The translations under genes and the position numbers were made by a program. A stretch of DNA of 6,939 nt from D37C17 sp964551815 (GTDB lineage: Bacteria; Fidelibacterota; Marinisomatia; SCGC-AAA003-L08; D37C17): assembly GCA_964551815.1 (NCBI GenBank), contig CAZKEL010000079.1:1-6939 (forward strand). The letters are read 5' to 3'. Under the pieces are notes generated by a model, which had not been told where the DNA came from, searched no databases, and was given only the letters and a program-made list of their open reading frames with translations. Shown here one piece after another: positions 6,754 through 6,939 of this stretch (the stretch's first letter is position 1; the number at the start of each line of letters is the position of its first letter).

Positions 6754-6789
6754 AAAAAGGGGTCAAAACAAAAAGTTTGCTGTGTCCCC
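6754..6789. repeat. Hairpin repeat, copy 2 (REP-like), right of the kinase module
   Basis: A direct copy of the element at 5717-5752 with four differences in 36 positions. The arms 6759-6772 and 6776-6789 keep 11 of 14 pairs and the same AAG loop, so the hairpin is retained but has decayed more than copy 1. The A tract on the left is 6 nt, giving a stem plus T6 on the - strand. It starts 44 bp after the partner gene's stop codon. The sequences beyond the repeats do not match one another, so the shared unit is the hairpin with its A tract. Confidence 0.72.
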
Positions 6790-6800
6790 TGCGTAGCAGG
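6788..6800. other. Small perfect hairpin adjoining repeat copy 2
   Basis: CCTGC (6788-6792) and GCAGG (6796-6800) pair perfectly around GTA, sharing two bases with the right arm of the repeat. No T tract follows directly, so it is not a standard terminator. It may be part of the repeat element's own structure, or chance. The rest of 6801-6939 is noncoding, with a T6 run at 6815-6820 and nothing else I can name. Confidence 0.35.
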
Positions 6801-6939
6801 ATTGACGTTACACTCAGCGATCTCTTTTTTCGATGCTACTCTTATCTGTAGTTTGATTATATTATTGGGTTAATCCATAATAAATTTAGGGTCAAGACTA
6901 GCACAGCGGGTTATTTCGAAAGATGTTTAGCATAATATG

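Noticed and set aside
5717..6789. 36-nt repeats as the RNA antitoxin of a type III toxin-antitoxin system
   Set aside because: Type III antitoxins are tandem repeats directly upstream of a ToxN-like endoribonuclease. Here there are two copies about 1 kb apart, one on each side, and the protein is a P-loop kinase.
5717..6789. CRISPR array
   Set aside because: There are only two copies, separated by about 1 kb that contains genes, with no spacer-sized intervals and no cas genes.
6937..6939. ATG at the very end of the window as the start of another gene
   Set aside because: Only three bases are visible, with no Shine-Dalgarno sequence or further codons to support it.

Overview
The window looks like chromosomal DNA from an uncultured, probably marine bacterium of the Fibrobacterota-Chlorobiota-Bacteroidota superphylum, perhaps Marinimicrobia (SAR406). 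This rests on three things: the first protein ends in a Por/type IX secretion (T9SS) sorting domain with a YPNPFNP motif, it begins with the tail of an Asn-Tyr/Phe-Asp-Pro...Asp-x-Gly-x-Cys repeat common in that group, and three of the genes lack a Shine-Dalgarno sequence. The placement is inference from protein style; there is no rRNA or other marker gene.

Layout, with all genes on the + strand. (1) 3-1214: C-terminal 403 residues of a large secreted or surface protein, with a duplicated domain of about 75 residues and the T9SS sorting signal. (2) 1368-3014: a complete FAD-dependent GMC oxidoreductase of the choline/alcohol dehydrogenase type, starting at TTG behind a plausible sigma-70-like promoter. 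(3) 3213-3605: an unrecognised 130-residue protein with three predicted membrane segments. (4) 3729-5630: a 633-residue SLC13-type (DASS) anion permease with two RCK_C/TrkA-C domains between its membrane halves. (5) 5631-5962: noncoding, with a long hairpin repeat and a short terminator-like hairpin. (6) 5963-6710: a two-gene module, a zeta-toxin-like P-loop kinase (COG4185 type) followed with an 11-nt overlap by a 60-residue protein, resembling a toxin-antitoxin pair in toxin-first order. (7) 6711-6939: noncoding, with a second copy of the hairpin repeat.

Genes 1-4 look like ordinary host genes. The gaps of 123-198 bp between them do not suggest a tight operon, although the small membrane protein and the permease might be co-transcribed. 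The kinase module differs in several ways: it is visibly more AT-rich, its second gene has a strong Shine-Dalgarno sequence, and it is bracketed by two direct copies of a 36-bp hairpin element that match at 32 of 36 positions. The most interesting reading is a small toxin-antitoxin-like cassette carried or captured between REP-like hairpin repeats. No transposase, RNA gene or CRISPR array was seen.
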